DNA from: Thermosynechococcus sp. CL-1 | GTDB lineage: Bacteria > Cyanobacteriota > Cyanobacteriia > Thermosynechococcales > Thermosynechococcaceae | Direction of reading: 5' to 3' | Assembly (NCBI RefSeq): GCF_008386235.1 | Contig: NZ_CP040671.1 | Location: 1,490,001 to 1,554,000, forward strand | DNA: 64,000 bases | In this document: positions 62,692 through 64,000 of the stretch, piece after piece | How the letters are laid out: every line of letters starts with the position of its first letter | Position numbering within the stretch: the first letter of the stretch is position 1 | Notes under the pieces: model-generated | The model's database searches: none | Seen by the model: the letters and a program-made list of their open reading frames with translations, nothing else | Told to the model about the DNA's origin: nothing | Position numbers and translations under genes: made by a program

Positions 62692-63378
62692 ATGAAGGTG
62701 TTGCTGCTTGAAGATGAACCGGATTTAGGAGCCGCCATTCAGCGGGTGTTGCAACGGGAAGGCTATGTGGTGGACTGGGCGCAGGAGGGGGAACTGGTTT
62801 GGGCCTACGTTGAGCAGTTGCAGGTGGACTACAGTGTTGCGATTTTGGATTGGATGGTCCCTCGGCTGTCGGGGTTGGAGGTTTGTCAGCGACTGCGTAT
62901 CCACCACTACACGGTGCCCATTTTGTTGCTGACGGCACGGGATGGCCTCAGCGATCGCGTTCAGGGATTAGATGCGGGGGCAGATGACTATTTGATTAAG
63001 CCCTTTGCAATGGCTGAGTTGCTGGCGCGGCTGCGGGCTTTACTGCGGCGATCGCCCCAATTCCAACCCCAGCAATTGTGTCAAGGGGCATTAACGTTAG
63101 ACTATGGTACCTTCACCCTGAGAAATAGGGCGGGTACTGAGGTGCAGTTAACCGCTAAGGAATTCCAGACCTTGGAATACCTCATGAAACGCCCCCAGCG
63201 GATTCTCAGTAGCGACCAACTGATGATGCAGCTTTGGGAAGTGGGCAGTGAACCCAGTAGTAATGTAGTGGCAGCACAAATTCGCCTGCTGCGCCGCAAA
63301 CTCGCCCTCCTTGGTCAAGAGCACTGCATTGAAACCGTCCATGGGTTAGGCTATCGCTTTGTTGTCGATCATGGTTGA
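62692..63378 (+). CDS. OmpR/PhoB-family response regulator, RppA/NrsR-like
   Basis: 228 residues. The receiver domain has acidic DE-EDEPDLG at the start, the phosphoacceptor Asp in AILDWMVPR (about residue 54), LLLTARD and the Lys in LIKPF. The winged-helix DNA-binding domain (about 130-225) has LTAKEFQTLEYLMKRPQRILSSDQLM and VHGLGYRF. The closest known group is RppA/NrsR, which in Synechocystis controls a nickel-efflux operon. Its last bases overlap the ATG of the kinase fragment by eight bases, so the sensor gene originally followed directly. Confidence 0.92.
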   Translation: MKVLLLEDEPDLGAAIQRVLQREGYVVDWAQEGELVWAYVEQLQVDYSVAILDWMVPRLSGLEVCQRLRIHHYTVPILLLTARDGLSDRVQGLDAGADDYLIKPFAMAELLARLRALLRRSPQFQPQQLCQGALTLDYGTFTLRNRAGTEVQLTAKEFQTLEYLMKRPQRILSSDQLMMQLWEVGSEPSSNVVAAQIRLLRRKLALLGQEHCIETVHGLGYRFVVDHG

Positions 63379-63452
63379 TCATAAGCTCTTCCGCCACAGC
63401 CGCAGTCGTCTTGCCCTCTGGTATGCCCTCACCATGAGCGCTATTCTCAACG
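63371..63452 (+). pseudogene. 5' fragment of a sensor histidine kinase
   Basis: The frame opens MVDHKLFRHSRSRLALWYALTMSAIL, the membrane-proximal start typical of RppB/NrsS-like kinases paired with this regulator. Homology then stops and the frame runs into sequence that belongs to another gene in a different phase, ending at 63556. All functional kinase domains are missing, so this is a deletion remnant. The start overlaps the regulator stop by 8 bp. Confidence 0.8.
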
Positions 63453-64000
63453 GTTGCTTACCTTACAGAAGCACAGCGAGCACAGGTGGCTGTGGGTCAA
63501 GCTGTAAATATCACTGTTGCAGGACTTCCCAATCGTGTTTTCCGCAGTCGTATTGAACTCATTGATAGTGTCGTTGATCCCGCCACGCAGCGAGTTGCGG
63601 TACGCGCCAGCTTGGCTAATTCCAGCCAAGAACTCAAACCTGGTAGCTTTGCGACTGTCCAAATTTTTGACGATCGCCAAACTCGCAATGCCGTGATGAT
63701 TCCCCAGTCCGCGATCGTTGAGCCAGTCGATCAGCCCCCCCTTGTGTTTGTGCAGAATGGTACTGCCTTTGAAGCTGTCGAAGTGACCCTTGGCCAGCGA
63801 GTTGGCGATCAGGTAGAAGTAATTAGCGGTCTTTATGGGGGCGATCGTATTGTTACCCAAGGTACGATGCAACTCTATGCCCAATCTCTGCGGGGGGATA
63901 CCTCAACCGCTACTTCAGACACAAAACCGGAAACAGACTCTCCACCGTGGATTTGGTTGGGGGCGGCTGTTGGGGCGATCGCTCTATTTGGGGCAGGTCT
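63453..64000 (+). pseudogene. C-terminal part of a CusB/CzcB-like RND periplasmic adaptor (5' part deleted, continues past window)
   Basis: In the frame of 63453 the sequence reads VAYLTEAQRAQVAVGQAVNI to DPATQRVAVRASLANSSQELKPGSFATVQIF, VMIPQSAIVEPVDQPPLVFVQNGTAFEAVEVTLGQRVGDQVEVISGLYGGDRIVTQG. These blocks are typical of HlyD/CusB-type membrane fusion proteins. There is no start codon or signal peptide in this phase: the upstream part has been replaced by the kinase fragment. It ends with a hydrophobic segment near the window edge and is open to the last base. It may be inactive, or, less likely, be translated from an unseen start. Confidence 0.82.

Overview
The window looks like chromosome of a thermophilic unicellular cyanobacterium, most likely Thermosynechococcus. 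The evidence is a photosystem II psb30 (ycf12) gene, a ycf23-type gene, menD for phylloquinone, a PucC-like carrier, an NnrU/Z-ISO-like protein, very frequent GCGATCGC (HIP1) octamers, and very tight gene packing with many convergent genes overlapping at their stop codons. The genus is inferred from recognised protein sequences; no search was run.

Positions 1-12400. The left edge cuts a PilZ-containing cellulose synthase. It is followed by a protein with 22-residue Tyr/Pro/Asn repeats, rdgB with a retropepsin-like protein, a Uma2 endonuclease-fold gene, a NIL-ferredoxin, an AT-rich orphan, a CapA-like protein, a CBS-domain gene with aroH, sppA, an SLH lipoprotein, an SRPBCC protein and speA.

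Positions 12400-24600. A tightly spaced accC-murG-PTPase-purM run comes first. Next are two Uma2 genes made by a 709-bp tandem duplication, with a truncated HEPN-type fragment after them. An AI-2E carrier, an NnrU-like protein, a ClC-CBS channel, cobA, a Sua5/YrdC gene, a DUF29 gene and a lumenal thioredoxin-like protein follow.

Positions 24600-42900. This part holds a conserved cyanobacterial unknown behind a CRP-type site, two MFS carriers flanking an overlooked 31-aa membrane peptide, a DUF2062 protein, a cyclophilin lipoprotein, ftsQ, hisB, a DnaJ-pentapeptide protein, ftsH, tRNA-Gly(UCC), menD, a hookless SbcC/Rad50-like ATPase, an overlooked 45-aa membrane protein next to a perfect CRP palindrome, an FHA protein and a 2Fe-2S ferredoxin with a hairpin terminator.

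Positions 42900-60000. Genes are glmS, murE, a DinG-like protein that has lost its helicase motifs, larE, psb30, recJ, an SLH porin behind a Fur-like palindrome, a CobW-type metallochaperone GTPase, ycf23, an RsmB-type methyltransferase, a degenerate flavoprotein-like gene and glgP.

Positions 60000-64000. This is the accessory end: a MntA/HepT-like nucleotidyltransferase-HEPN pair, then a heavy-metal efflux locus scarred by at least three deletions. CusA, an unknown periplasmic protein, the sensor kinase and the CusB-like adaptor survive only as fragments, while a His-rich exported protein and the response regulator remain intact.

Most genes are housekeeping (cell wall, nucleotide and amino-acid synthesis, cofactors, photosynthesis). 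The points most worth a second look are the small membrane proteins, the CRP and Fur-like sites, the pseudo-enzymes and the deletion-scarred metal locus.
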